Positions 1 through 10,854 of a stretch of 64,000 nucleotides of DNA are shown here, piece after piece. This DNA is from Anopheles merus. Taxonomy: Eukaryota; Arthropoda; Insecta; Diptera; Culicidae. Made by a program: the position numbers and the translations under genes. The stretch's first letter is position 1. Every line of letters starts with the position of its first letter. The notes under the pieces are model-generated. The model made no database searches, was not told the origin of the DNA, and saw only the letters and a list, made by a program, of their open reading frames with translations. The DNA lies in assembly GCF_017562075.2 (NCBI RefSeq), contig NC_054081.1, positions 22,379,793 through 22,443,792 of the forward strand, in the 5' to 3' direction.

Positions 1-962
1 GGTTTTGCTCACCGTTCAGCTTTGCATCTGACGCTCAGTGATTCTCTTGAGAACGAATGAGGTAGGAAAGAGGGAACGAGAACGACATGTGCTACGCCGC
101 TTATCGCAATGAAACAAAAGAGTGATAACAATCGCACGAGAAACTGTCGCTCTCATCGCTCTCTTGCCATGCGCTACGTGCTCACTCAAAAACTGTGACG
201 TCAGGCTGGCGATCAAAGTGTTAACATACCAATTTTTATATTCATAATTGATTGAACTGGTGCAATGAATAAGTAGCAAAGTTAGCTTTAAGATTATTAC
301 AATAATGATGATTCTTCATAGATATCATTCTTTGTGGATAACTTTTACATAACAGAGATGGTCACATGCACGTTTGTCGAATACTCACTTGCTTACCTTT
401 TTATCAAGTGCTAACCAGTTTTGAGGTCTACCATGAACCACTTTAAATGCAGCGCCGTCGTTTATTAGATGATCTATTGATGAGGTCTAATGGGGACGTA
501 TGTTTTCAAGTGGCTCGACCATTTACGGGACTCATACAACCTGAAATTTATATTAAATATATTTTCACAATTATAACCTTGGAATAACGGTCCCCAAAGC
601 GTACTTACTCAAAGATGTATATGTTTAAGTACAAGCAAGCAACGCCATACATTGAGCACGTATTTCTGCATAGGATGGTTATGCACTTTAGGGATAACAA
701 TTTGGTTAAATCGGAGCATGTACTCGACTCGAGGCAACAGCGTGCTGGTTTGATGTTTTTTATATAGTTCAATGAACTAGTACGTACGTTTTCGGCCAAA
801 TACTGAACCATGAAGCCTTACATCAATTCAGTTTTGGTAACCTTATAACAAGTTAATGTCAGCCGCTTCATAACTGCAGAATAATTTTATGGAATACGCA
901 TGATAAGATGGATGGTACGATGCGAATTGTTTACCAACACGTTTCAAATGTTGCCGAGGAGC

Positions 963-1206
963 AACCGTAGTTCAGGTTCCTCTTTTACTCGCTGGCCGCT
1001 TCGCGCAGCAGCATGAAGCCTTGCGCGTACGATGCCTTTCGTGCTCTGTGCTCCGGCGAGTTGTTTCATGTTCATCCTTCGGCGTGGAAGTAGCTGGAGA
1101 AGTCTGCTTCGTCTTTTGGCATCACCGGAACGCTATGGTACATTGCGACAATTTCCGTCAACTTGCCCACACCCTTCTGGCCGGCCCTGTCACGAATACA
1201 ATCCAG
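963..1206 (-). pseudogene. Pgd: 6-phosphogluconate dehydrogenase fragment, left palindrome arm
   Basis: On the minus strand the sequence reads IRDRAGQKGVGK, matching the conserved IRD-AGQKGTGKWT block of 6-phosphogluconate dehydrogenase, the NADP-dependent enzyme of the oxidative pentose phosphate pathway. After a frame change it reads SYAQGFMLLREAASE, stop, then NLNYG, matching the SYAQGFMLLRQAA...LNYGGIA block of the same enzyme. The ~30 residues between these blocks are mostly deleted or scrambled. The fragment covers roughly a fifth of a ~480-residue protein, has at least one stop and several frame changes, and cannot encode an enzyme. The family match is from recall of conserved blocks, not an alignment. 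A related fragment lies at 45.4-45.9 kb. Confidence 0.75.
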
Positions 1207-1572
1207 CAAGTATCCCTTACAGGGTTTTTCAAGCCAGCTCAACATCGTGACACTATTTTTCAAACACGTAAAACGATTGTCAACATCGTACATACAATTC
1301 GAATCCGTAAACTCTTTTCGATTTGGTAACACTAGATTTTGAACGCGTAAAATCCCATCTCGAATCTGGAAAATGTATGTTGGCTGTCTTGTCACCCATT
1401 ATACATTTTCCAGATTCGAGTTGGGACTTTACGCATTCAAAACCTAGTGTTACCAAATCGAAAAGAGTTTACGGATTCGAATTGTACGTACGATGTTGAC
1501 AATCGCTTAACGTGTTCGAAAAATAGTGTTACGATGTTGAGCTGGCTTGAAAAACCCTGTAAGGGATACTTG

Positions 1573-1816
1573 CTGGATTGTATTCGTGACAGGGCCGGCC
1601 AGAAGGGTGTGGGCAAGTTGACGGAAATTGTCGCAATGTACCATAGCGTTCCGGTGATGCCAAAAGACGAAGCAGACTTCTCCAGCTACTTCCACGCCGA
1701 AGGATGAACATGAAACAACTCGCCGGAGCACAGAGCACGAAAGGCATCGTACGCGCAAGGCTTCATGCTGCTGCGCGAAGCGGCCAGCGAGTAAAAGAGG
1801 AACCTGAACTACGGTT
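1573..1816 (+). pseudogene. Pgd: 6-phosphogluconate dehydrogenase fragment, right palindrome arm
   Basis: This is the mirror copy of the fragment at 963-1206, now on the plus strand. It shows the same IRDRAGQKGVGK and SYAQGFMLLREAASE blocks, the same in-frame stop after ASE and the same internal scrambling. The two copies share all the visible damage, so the Pgd piece was already broken before the arms were duplicated, or the arms have been homogenised since. No promoter or splice site is evident around it. A functional gene is excluded because the conserved blocks lie in different frames. Confidence 0.75.
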
Positions 1817-2562
1817 GCTCCTCGGCAACATTTGAAACGTGTTGGTAAACAATTCGCATCGTACCATCCATCTTATCATGCGTATTCCATAAAATTATTC
1901 TGCAGTTATGAAGCGGCTGACATTAACTTGTTATAAGGTTACCAAAACTGAATTGATGTAAGGCTTCATGGTTCAGTATTTGGCCGAAAACGTACGTACT
2001 AGTTCATTGAACTATATAAAAAACATCAAACCAGCACGCTGTTGCCTCGAGTCGAGTACATGCTCCGATTTAACCAAATTGTTATCCCTAAAGTGCATAA
2101 CCATCCTATGCAGAAATACGTGCTCAATGTATGGCGTTGCTTGCTTGTACTTAAACATATACATCTTTGAGTAAGTACGCTTTGGGGACCGTTATTCCAA
2201 GGTTATAATTGTGAAAATATATTTAATATAAATTTCAGGTTGTATGAGTCCCGTAAATGGTCGAGCCACTTGAAAACATACGTCCCCATTAGACCTCATC
2301 AATAGATCATCTAATAAACGACGGCGCTGCATTTAAAGTGGTTCATGGTAGACCTCAAAACTGGTTAGCACTTGATAAAAAGGTAAGCAAGTGAGTATTC
2401 GACAAACGTGCATGTGACCATCTCTGTTATGTAAAAGTTATCCACAAAGAATGATATCTATGAAGAATCATCATTATTGTAATAATCTTAAAGCTAACTT
2501 TGCTACTTATTCATTGCACCAGTTCAATCAATTATGAATATAAAAATTGGTATGTTAACACT

Positions 2563-2685
2563 TTGATCGCCAGCCTGACGTCACAGTTTTTGAGTGAGCA
2601 CGTAGCGCATGGCAAGAGAGCGATGAGAGCGACAGTTTCTCGTGCGATTGTTATCACTCTTTTGTTTCATTGCGATAAGCGGCGT
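2563..2685 (+). repeat. Palindrome-arm segment shared with 49,955-50,075
   Basis: About 120 bp here (and its mirror at about 94-216) closely matches 49,955-50,075, in the 5' part of a CR1 composite. The shared stretch includes the words GCCTGACGTCACAG and CGCATGGCAAGAGAGCGATG. The palindrome arm is therefore partly built of dispersed repeat sequence as well as the Pgd piece. Confidence 0.8.
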
Positions 2686-2817
2686 AGCACATGTCGTTCT
2701 CGTTCCCTCTTTCCTACCTCATTCGTTCTCAAGAGAATCACTGAGCGTCAGATGCAAAGCTGAACGGTGAGCAAAACCGTCATGCGAATTTATATGACAC
2801 GGCGCTTAAAGTGTTAA

Positions 2818-3347
2818 CCTTTAAGTTGGCAACCGGATACCCTGTTCTATTTTCAACTTCGAACTGCAATAACTTTTGATTCATTGCTTTTATTGACCTG
2901 AAATTTTCCGTAGCCTCCCAACTTTTAATTTATGATTTTTTAGTGCATAAGTTGTAATTTTAAACAGCCTGTAAGTATTTTATTTTGATTTTTTTTTAAA
3001 CTTTACCACGTAAGTTGGCATCCAGCATACCCGGGTATTCCATACATTTTGTATGGAGAATGAGGTTTCTCTTCTTCCTCTTTTCGTATTGTGCTTATTT
3101 TCGAGTCAAATTCAAGCGATTCCAAATTTAAATTTGACCGTTGTTTTTATAATAAAATGAAAAAAATACTTAATGAATAAATGAAATAGAAGAGGATATA
3201 TGGTCGGCATTACTTGCTTACAGCATTAAAATATAGAAAGCATTGTTTATCTATGAAAATCGTTAATTTTTTGCATCAAAACGTGTGGAATACCCGGGTA
3301 TGCCGGTTGCCAACTTACGTGTGTAAATCTGGTTGCCAACTCTACGG
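2818..3347. mobile_element. piggyBac-type MITE with TTAA target duplication
   Basis: The 530-bp element is flanked by TTAA at 2814-2817 and 3348-3351. Its ends are inverted repeats matching at 14 of the first 17 bases inside the TTAA (CCTTTAAGTTGGCAACC on the left, the complement of GGTTGCCAACTCTACGG on the right). TTAA duplication and CC...GG ends are the piggyBac signature. Inside is a second, longer inverted pair at 3007-3047 and 3281-3321, built from a related motif (AAGTTGGCA...CATACCC). No transposase frame is present, so it is non-autonomous. Confidence 0.75.
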
Positions 3348-3351
3348 TTAA

Positions 3352-3954
3352 ATCAATAGACCTAAATAATGGCAGGTAGTAACAAAGAAATATTTCTATT
3401 CTAGTTTTATTTGCTTTGCTTTGTGTGCGGAAACCAATGGTTAACGGTTTTAAAACGACGTAAATCCCTCAACTATGGCGACCCTTCAAAGGCCCTTTTC
3501 CACGACCGGGTATTTTTAATCCACCTTGCGCTAAGAACCCAAGCTCCTGACCACGCTGGTTTTCGCTGGTCTTTTCGGGGATAGTTCGTTAATGAATTAT
3601 CCCCGAAAACATCAACAAAATATAGATCATTTTCGGGGATAGTAAACACACGTGAAGGATGAACCCATGCAAAAAAAGAGCTAAAAATATAAATGAACAT
3701 TTGGATTCACGAAGGGTGGGTTATGTTCCAATTCATTCTCATGCTTCATCCGTGATGCTACCAACCACTTCACTAGTTCTACTTCGAATCACTTTGCCAG
3801 TTGCCTCACCATATCATTATACATTATCGTGCTATTTACTGGTTTTGTTGTATGAATGGGTACTGATATTAAAAGAATTAAAATAAATAAATAAAATAAT
3901 AAAATTAACAGATTGACTATTTGTAGCATGCACATGCACATGCTATACTGTTTA
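3352..3954. other. Non-coding stretch with a short hairpin
   Basis: No gene is recognised. A 12-bp stem (TTTTCGGGGATA at 3572-3583, complement at 3598-3609) is followed by another copy of the same word near 3631, and its complement recurs near 5127. The short open frames at 3473-3700 and 3659-3886 match nothing I know. Confidence 0.5.
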
Positions 3955-4700
3955 TTATCAGTTCACACACATTTCTCATTACATTGAGAACCCCAAATTG
4001 TCAACACAACACAACACAACACACAAAAAAGCAAAACAACACAACTCTTGTCAACACAACTTTCAACCACTTAACACAATCCAAACCACATAAATAACCT
4101 TACGCCAGGAATTGTAAGTCAGCAGAAAAACGCTTATCCAATAACACTTAAAACACACAAGCCACAACGTTTATCCAAAACACTTAAAAAACACAAGCCA
4201 CATACAACCCCGTAGGTGCGAAAAACATTACCCAGCACAAAACCCGTAAGTACGCACTTGAAGCGTAAAATCATAGCATTGCATAATAACAACCAACAGT
4301 TCATAAATAATGAAATAGGAGACACCGTACCCTCGTGTGTACAAACAGAACCGTTAACCGTAAGCGTACGAAACAAAATAACGCGTAAGCACAAGAACCC
4401 AGAACTGACCTTACAGAATAATTGCAACCATATGTAAACCCAAAAACCTAACCCTCAGCATAACTGATATAAAACAGAAAGCGAAAGTAAAACTCAAAAT
4501 CTAATTGAAGAGAAATGTACCATATAAATAAAGACACAAGATGAGACCAGACACAGACAGTCAGATACAGTTAGAATGACAGTACGTGCCGTAGTGAAGT
4601 TGTGCAGCTAACTCTTTGTCAGTCAAGTCTTAACGTTTGCAAAACTAGTGAAATGTGTAATTAATTTAATTGTGTTGTTCTCCACCTGAAATCCCGATGA
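3955..4700 (+). repeat. LTR-like dispersed repeat, copy A
   Basis: The stretch about 4270-4500 closely matches 55,365-55,590, and weaker similarity continues to about 4670 (AAGTCTTA and AAATGTGT...AATTAAT in both). A TATAAATAAAG box at 4524-4534, followed by a transcript-start-like region, and the lack of any open frame suggest a solo LTR. The exact ends are not defined. An ACACA-rich low-complexity tract lies at 4000-4080. Confidence 0.5.
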
Positions 4701-5221
4701 TATTCAGTAAGATGCGAAAACTCCGCCTTGTGCTTTTAAATTATACCTAGGGAGTGATGTCTAAAGAATGGCACCGTTAGTCTACCTGTCGCGTACGAAC
4801 CAACATTTTTGTTACATATTAAACACGCATTTCTCACAATGAGTAAAAGGGTCTGAACTTATTGGAGCTGGATGTTTTAAAAATAAAAGAAAACTTTAAA
4901 TCATCAATGAAAACAATAAAAATGAAATTGAACTCAGGTCGACCATGGTACAAACATTGCACCATTACCATTTGACCATAACTACTTCATGAACATGAAT
5001 TGTTATCTTTCAGTTTTAAGCCCTTCAAATATAGCACAATGAACAAAGATATGTGTAAAAATTCATCGATGCGTGTGAGAGAGTAGGGCTGATGAATAGA
5101 AATGGATGGCACGAGTTTGTGTTCATTATCCCCGAAAAATTTCGCTTGGGAAGACCCAAGCGCGAGGTGTGTTTATTTAGGAGGGGAATTATTAGCGCGT
5201 TTGCCGGGCGCCATCATTGAG
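4701..5221. other. No recognisable gene
   Basis: This is AT-rich sequence between the LTR-like repeat and a MITE. Nothing coding is seen. TATCCCCGAAAA near 5127 is the complement of the hairpin word at 3572 and 3631. Confidence 0.5.
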
Positions 5222-5223
5222 TA

Positions 5224-5602
5224 CAGTAGAACGTCGATTATCCGGGGGCGGATTAACCGGCGGGCGGCTTAAACGTGCGCATAAATGTGACAGCTGTTGA
5301 AACGTATAGCGAACGTTTGCAGCGATAGTCAAATGGGCAACCCGTTTTTTGTACAGCTCTGTAGTGTCTAGTGGTGTTTTCGAAACTCATTTTTGGTCAT
5401 GAATAGTTGTAAAACCTTTAATCATTGATTAAAATAATATTCTACTAACAATTAATCGATTGATTGAAGGTGAATTAATCATAAAACTGGTGACTTTTGT
5501 AATGTTTATATGAATTTGACATTTCTCGGACCATTATCCGTGCCAATCGATTGACCGGCAACCATCCGGTCCCGAACTACCCGGAAATTCGACGTTCTAC
5601 TG
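5224..5602. mobile_element. Tc1/mariner-superfamily (pogo-like) MITE, TA duplication
   Basis: The 379-bp element has inverted ends of about 23 bp (CAGTAGAACGTCGATTATCC on the left, the complement of GAAATTCGACGTTCTACTG on the right) and TA on both sides (5222-5223, 5603-5604). The CAGTAGAAC-TCGATTATCC type of terminus is characteristic of pogo/Tigger elements. The interior has no transposase, so it depends on a pogo-like enzyme in trans. Confidence 0.8.
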
Positions 5603-5604
5603 TA

Positions 5605-6539
5605 TTGTTATGTCAAATCGCATACAATTTTCTATACCCCCCTCCAACCTTTCATGATTTTAATACCGGAGACCACAGTATTGTTATGTCAAGTCGTGAA
5701 ATGTCAATTTGCTTTGAAGCACTTTATCTACTGATATCCAAACACCTTGACCCAAGCGAGTAAAAATGTCACTTTGCAGCTGTGTTTTCGATTGATATTT
5801 CGTGCAGGATTTGACAAACGCAACAGTGTACGAGATTCAGACTTTTTTCGGCACATAACCTCAACCACATGTTAGGCATGTTTGCTATTTCCGTTGCACG
5901 TCTAGCATTAGATATTTTGAGATTAAATAGTTTTTACATTGTTGATGTTTATATGAATGATACGATACGAAAAAACGCAACGGATTTAAATGCAAACTAA
6001 ACATGATAGTCGAAAAGAAATACAGTCTGTTCCCGAGTTACACGGTTTGTGCTTTCCCGAGGAATCTGCGTAACTCGATTATCCACGGAAGACGAATTTC
6101 ACGTTTTTTGACGAATTTATCGAATATAATATACCATTGATTACTTGAAGTTTTTGATTCAATTTAGTACTTTTGTACACTTCATCATTTATTTGATAAG
6201 ATTTGTGCAGAAAATTCAAATACTTATGGCTTTTAAGCGGTTTCAATTTGTTATCAAAAATGCAATATACTGCAATTATCCGCAGTACGCGATACTCGAT
6301 ATACGCGATTCCGCAGTACGCGATTTTCTTCAAAAGTGACAGTTCTTTGCGTTTACTATAGCTGATTGAGTTTTTCTTTGTCCATTTTGTATTTGTTTAT
6401 GTTCAATGAAGTATTCAACCTACAGTTTTCACCAGACAAGCTTGAAACGAAATGAAATTCACAGAAAATATCGGTAAACTTCACAATCATCCTAACTTTA
6501 AGTGCGTCTTAATGTTGCAGCAGCATTGCGAAACAAAAC
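5605..6539. other. Upstream part of the Tigger element, no gene
   Basis: No coding frame is recognised. CAGTCTGTTCCCGAGTTACA at about 6025 resembles a pogo-type terminus, and 6270-6330 carries repeated CGCAGTACGCGAT words. I could not find a matching inverted end beyond 8454, so the left boundary of the Tigger element is not proven. Confidence 0.35.
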
Positions 6540-8454
6540 ATGACATCAATTATTAAAAACGCTCGAAATAAGTGTGCGATAACAATGGCAGATAAGATGG
6601 AGATAGTTAGAATGTTCGAAAAAGGACAAAGTTACGCATCAATATCCAGACAAACCAAACGACCGCAATCAACAATACGGACCATCATACAATCAAAAGA
6701 AACTCTGCTGAATTCTGCGAAAGGAACATCAATGGCAACACGGAACCGCAATCAGGTGGTAGAAAAAATGGAAAGTTTATTGGTTGCTTGGATCGAAGAC
6801 ATGATATCGAAGCAGATTCCCCTTAGTTTGGGATTGATTCAATCGAAAGCAAAATCCTTTTATGATATGTTTTTTATCGGTTGGTTCAACCGATTTAAAA
6901 AACGCGCAAATATAAAAAATGTAAAAATATATGGAGAGGCAGCTAGTGCAGATGAAATTGAGGCAGAAAGCTTTCCTGAGTTTCTAGAGAGGCATATTTT
7001 GGAAAAATGGTATCTTCCCAAACAAATCATCAACGTGGATGAAACAGCATTACAGGGTTTTCGAAGATTATATAGACATGTTCAGCGATTCTGTAGTGTT
7101 GTCATTTGTTTGTTTACACACTGTGCCGCATGGTTCAAATGTTCGTTCTTAAAAGTCATAAAAGTAGCTAATAATCATTCCCCAAGCTGTTTAATACATG
7201 AATTAGTTGAAAAAAGCATGTTTTTTTTTTTCGAAAACCGTTTGTTTACCTCCTGATGAGAATGATCCAAGCTGAATTCCAAGAGGTGCGAAAGTGACAG
7301 CTCTACAGTATAACCGAACTTGTCAACGCCTACTTCCGAACAATTCTATATCTCGCTGAAAGAGTCTTTTATATGCCTGAACGAATATACAACTCGTTGA
7401 ACATGTCTATATTATCCTCTAAAACCCTGTATTTTGGAAAAAGATGCCTACAAGAAGCTATGTCTTTAATGATGGAATACGTGCGTCTGGATTTAAGGCA
7501 CAAAAGGAAAGAATTACCATTATATTAGGTAGTAATATGACGGGTGATTTAGAATTGAATTCCCAAAAACCACGAGCTTTCAAAAATATTGATATTCAAT
7601 CATTATCAGTTGTATGGAAATTCAACAAGAAGGCATGGGTTACTTGTTCTATTTTTAATGAATGGTTCCATCATAACTTTGTGCCAGAGGTAAAAACATA
7701 TTGCAAAGATAAAAACATCACATTTAGAGTTCTTCTGTTATTGGACAATGCTCCTGGACATCCCACTGAGCTTAACGAACTTAACCCTAATATCGAAGTA
7801 GTTTTCCTGCCACCTAGAACTACGTCACTTTTGCAACCGATGGACCAAGGAGTAATTGCTACATTTAAGTCATACTATATACGACATACAATCACCCGCC
7901 TTATCAAAACGATAGAGGAAAATCCTAACACTACTATTCAAAATTTCTGGAAAAATTAAAATATTCTTGCTGCTATACATAACATTTCAACTGCTTGGAA
8001 TCAAGTGAAATCAGATACTATTAACGCGTGTTGGAAAAAAGTATGCCCTACTTATTTTATGTACGATGAGGCACCGGATAATACCCATGATAAAATAACA
8101 AATGTACAAATGTAATAACAAATAGAAGAATCCACGTCTTTAGCTGATATCTTACAGATAGAATTAGATACTCAAGAGATCAGCACCGTCATGTTTAACC
8201 AAGGAGAACCTTTGACAAACAATGAACTCATTCAAATGCAGACCTTGGAGGTCTTGGATGAATACAATGATGAGTATGATGAGGAAAATCTGGAAACACA
8301 CACGAAAATTTTCAGCTGCAAAGGGTTGGAGGCTGCCTTTCAAAACATAGAAAGAGCGCTATCAGAATTTGAAGCAATGGATGAAGTTGAAGATAGGTCC
8401 AAAAATGTTAAAAATCAAGTAAGGAAGGAAATAGAAGTATACAAAAATATATAA
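6540..8454 (+). pseudogene. Tigger/pogo-type DDE transposase, disrupted
   Basis: The frame opens with a CENP-B/Tc5-type helix-turn-helix region (residues ~1-75, with KMEIVRMFEKGQSYASISR). A second DNA-binding region follows that ends in GWFNRFKKR and appears ~15 residues short. Next comes the DDE catalytic core: NVDET (first Asp, ~7036), LLDNAPGH (second Asp, ~7744) and LLQPMDQGVIATFK (third Asp, ~7840). The C-terminal tail (8191-8454) is acidic, as in Tigger and Jerky proteins. The enzyme would cut and paste its own element at TA sites. It is dead: a MITE splits the codons after NVDETAL, and stops interrupt the frame at 7957 and near 8113. Removing the MITE and one TA restores the frame exactly, so the MITE arrived in an otherwise readable core. 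Confidence 0.88.
7053..7429. mobile_element. MITE inserted in the Tigger transposase, TA duplication
   Basis: The 377-bp element has ~34-bp inverted ends (CAGGGTTTTCGAAGATTATA on the left, matching with few mismatches the complement of the right end, which finishes TCTAAAACCCTG). TA lies on both sides (7051-7052, 7430-7431). It is inserted in the TTA codon directly after the first catalytic Asp motif. It has no coding capacity, and the superfamily is probably Tc1/mariner given the TA target. Confidence 0.88.
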
Positions 8455-9001
8455 CAGGTCGGCTGATAAATGTTTGGCCTGAGTGCGTTGGTTTGTGGCA
8501 GTGTTGTGCTGAACGCTGTCAAAAAAAAAAGAACCAATAATTAATATATGTAGTATGTATTACTATGGAGAGTTTAGCGCATAGGATTAGATCAACATTT
8601 ACCTTAATATTAAAAAACTGAAAAACGTTTTCTTTTCGTCGCTCATTTTGAACATTGTTGACGAGGCCAGCATGTAGTCTTTGATAAATAGCGCGCACAC
8701 CTGTAACTTTTTAGACGCCAAGGGTTAGTTGAATGTACTTGCACAAGCACACATGTGAGCAAGAAACTTACCTCAACAATTTGCTACGATAAATCATTCA
8801 ATAACTGAACTGAATACGGCCCAAAATATAGACGAGCAAAGTACGTCGCACAAGAAATCGCACCTCACTTCAGTACATCCTTCCACAGGGAAAGTGCTGG
8901 ACAGACTGAGGATGCCTCACACTCGGATGAGCGCGATAGCAGAAAAATCATGGTGGATCGAGAGAGATGGGTAGACTCGGTGTAGCGCAATAAGCTGGTA
9001 G
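8455..9001. other. No recognisable gene
   Basis: This stretch lies between the Tigger remnant and the gypsy-type element. I found neither a Tigger right terminus nor a 5' LTR here. Confidence 0.5.
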
Positions 9002-9994
9002 ATGCATGTGTGTGTGACCAACGAAAGACTTCAGACCCCGCTCCTCGCGTTTTTCATCCATCGTTTTTCGTCACACGCACACACCTCTACACGCGCGGCG
9101 GTTTGCCGTCCAAAATCTAGAGAAAGAAGACAGGGCCTCTCGCTTTGGCACACAGAAAAATCTTTCAACAACTTCGGCTCTGCTACTTGGGAAGGTTTCC
9201 TACCAACACAAAAGTTCCCTCCGAAACAAAAGCCGCACGCACCAATACCGAGCGAAACGCACACGCGTCAAGAGCCGATGGAAGTAGATCGTACCATGCG
9301 CACACATTTGCATTATCAAAACCGGCCGGCTCAAGCTTACGCTCACCAAGAGAATGATAGCACGGCAGCTCAGTGTAACCCAACTTTTTTTGGGACAGGC
9401 TTCAATACCAACAACCTGCCAAGGTTAAAAAACAGTGGGTTAGTGTTGCCGTTTATTAAAAAGCCAACGGAACATGGTTTTATTAAACTCCTAGTTGATA
9501 GTGGTGCAAATATAAACATTATTTCGGAGATGTGGGCAACTGTGATAGGGAATGAAACAGTTAGAAGTGAAACAAAACAGTTTAAAAGTGTTGCCGGGAT
9601 AGGAAGTGCTTCGCAAGTAGTTTTTCTTGATATTTTCTCTCCAGCGCTAGAAACAAAATATAAATTTGTGGTGTACAACTTTCACGTCTTTTTTGATGGC
9701 ATAATTGGGACTGAAATAGTATTTGCACACAATATCAATTTAATTACACGTTCCCGAGAGATCGAACTAACAAAGCCGGACAATAGCAAGTATAAAATAC
9801 CACTGCATTTCTATTATCCGAAAAAAATCTGTCGTGGGTATAGTAGTGTGACAATCGATCAGATACTTGACGTAGAATCTAACACACACATCGCACACCT
9901 AACAGAAGAAGAGCGAGAATCTCTCGTTACAGTTAACCGACCAACACATTCATGCTTTTCACGATACAGACACAAAGCTGACGTGTACCACTAA
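9002..9994 (+). pseudogene. gag C-terminal tail and retropepsin
   Basis: The open frame is 330 codons. Its first ~75 codons show no retroviral similarity and probably come from flanking DNA. Residues ~85-110 (QEPMEVDRTMR) resemble the proline- and acid-rich gag tail that precedes protease in 17.6-like elements. Around residue 160, LLVDSGANINII is the aspartic protease active site (D-S-G), and a dimeric retropepsin of ~100 residues follows. The protease would process the Gag-Pol polyprotein. The frame stops at 9994, just before the RT region, which is in another frame, so the polyprotein is broken here. Confidence 0.75.
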
Positions 9995-10031
9995 TGTCGA
10001 ATGTCGAATAAGAACCACAGATGATGCACCG

Positions 10032-10770
10032 GTGTATCAAAAAAGCTATCCCTACCCCGTCGCTTATAAAAACGAAGTGAAACAGCAAATTTCAAAGATG
10101 TTAGCGGACGGTATTATTCGTCCTTCACGATCCGCCTGGAACTCGCCACTTTGGGTCGTTCAAAAAAAGGGAAACAGTGAATGTTCTGACGGAGAGAAAA
10201 AGTTACAATTAGTGATCGATTATAGGCGTCTTAATCAGAAAACCATCTCTGAAAAATACCCTATCCCAGACATACAAAATATTCTTGACCAGTTAGGTGG
10301 GAATAAATATTTCACTACACTCGACCTTGCTTCTAGTTTCCATCAAATTAAAGTCAATGATCTCGACATAGAAAAAAACGGCATTCTCTGTTAATAGCGG
10401 AAAGTATGAGTTTTTACGAATGCCATTTGGCTTGAAAAATGCGCCAGCCATTTTCCAACGAGCAATAGACGATGTGTTTCGTGAAGACATAGGCAAAATT
10501 TGCTATGTGTACATAGACGATCTTGTGGTTTTTGGACGCAATTTAACCGAACATATCCACAACTTAAAAGTAATTTTGTCCACTTTGGAAAAAGTGAATC
10601 TTAAAGTTCAGCTTGGAAAATCGAAATTTCTTTGTCAAAGTGTGGAATATCTCGGTTATATAATTACGTTGGATGGAATAAGACCTAACCAAGCTAAGAT
10701 ATTGACCATAAAAAACTGGCCAAAACCAACTAATACAAAGGAATTAAGAAGCTTTTTAGCTTTTTTTTAA
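10032..10770 (+). pseudogene. Reverse transcriptase domain, frameshifted
   Basis: The first segment (10032-10394) carries SPLWVVQKK, VIDYRRLNQKT and the motif A region FTTLDLASSFHQI (catalytic Asp in TLDL). The second segment (10420-10770) carries the MPFGLKNAPAIFQR block, the catalytic YIDD box (CYVYIDDLVVFG, ~10505) and the EYLGYIIT thumb region. The segments are in different frames. The shift falls in an A-run at about 10373-10379, which looks one base too long. A stop (TAA, 10768-10770) then ends the second segment just after ELRSFLAFF. All visible catalytic aspartates are present, but the protein cannot be made in one piece. Confidence 0.88.
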
Positions 10771-10854
10771 ACCCTTATCTAACCACTTACGAGGAAAAAA
10801 TAATTCTGATTCTTCACCAATCGAACTAACATCAGAAGAAAATGTTTCGAAAGT

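Larger units (their letters stand above)
1..2778. repeat. 2.78-kb near-perfect palindrome (inverted repeat, 22-bp loop)
   Basis: Positions i and 2779-i are complementary. The left arm is 1-1378, the right arm 1401-2778 and the loop 1379-1400. Peptides read on the minus strand of the left arm (16-279, 605-811) are identical to those on the plus strand of the right arm (2500-2763, 1968-2174). I count about nine mismatches, all in the innermost ~130 bp of the arms (about 1249-1365 against 1414-1530). The left arm reaches the first base of the window, so the palindrome may extend further left. It could be a foldback-type element, an inverted duplication or an assembly foldback. The clustered mismatches argue against a simple artefact. 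Confidence 0.92.

Noticed and set aside
963..1816. Functional 6-phosphogluconate dehydrogenase gene
   Set aside because: The conserved blocks are in different frames with stops and large deletions, and only a fifth of the protein is present.
16..2763. Pairs of identical 68-87-codon open frames in the palindrome
   Set aside because: They are mirror images created by the inverted repeat, with no known domain. The only protein similarity is the broken Pgd fragment in other frames.
9002..9240. Complete gag start in the first 75 codons of the 330-codon frame
   Set aside because: The sequence has no capsid or zinc-knuckle pattern. Retroviral similarity starts only near QEPMEV.
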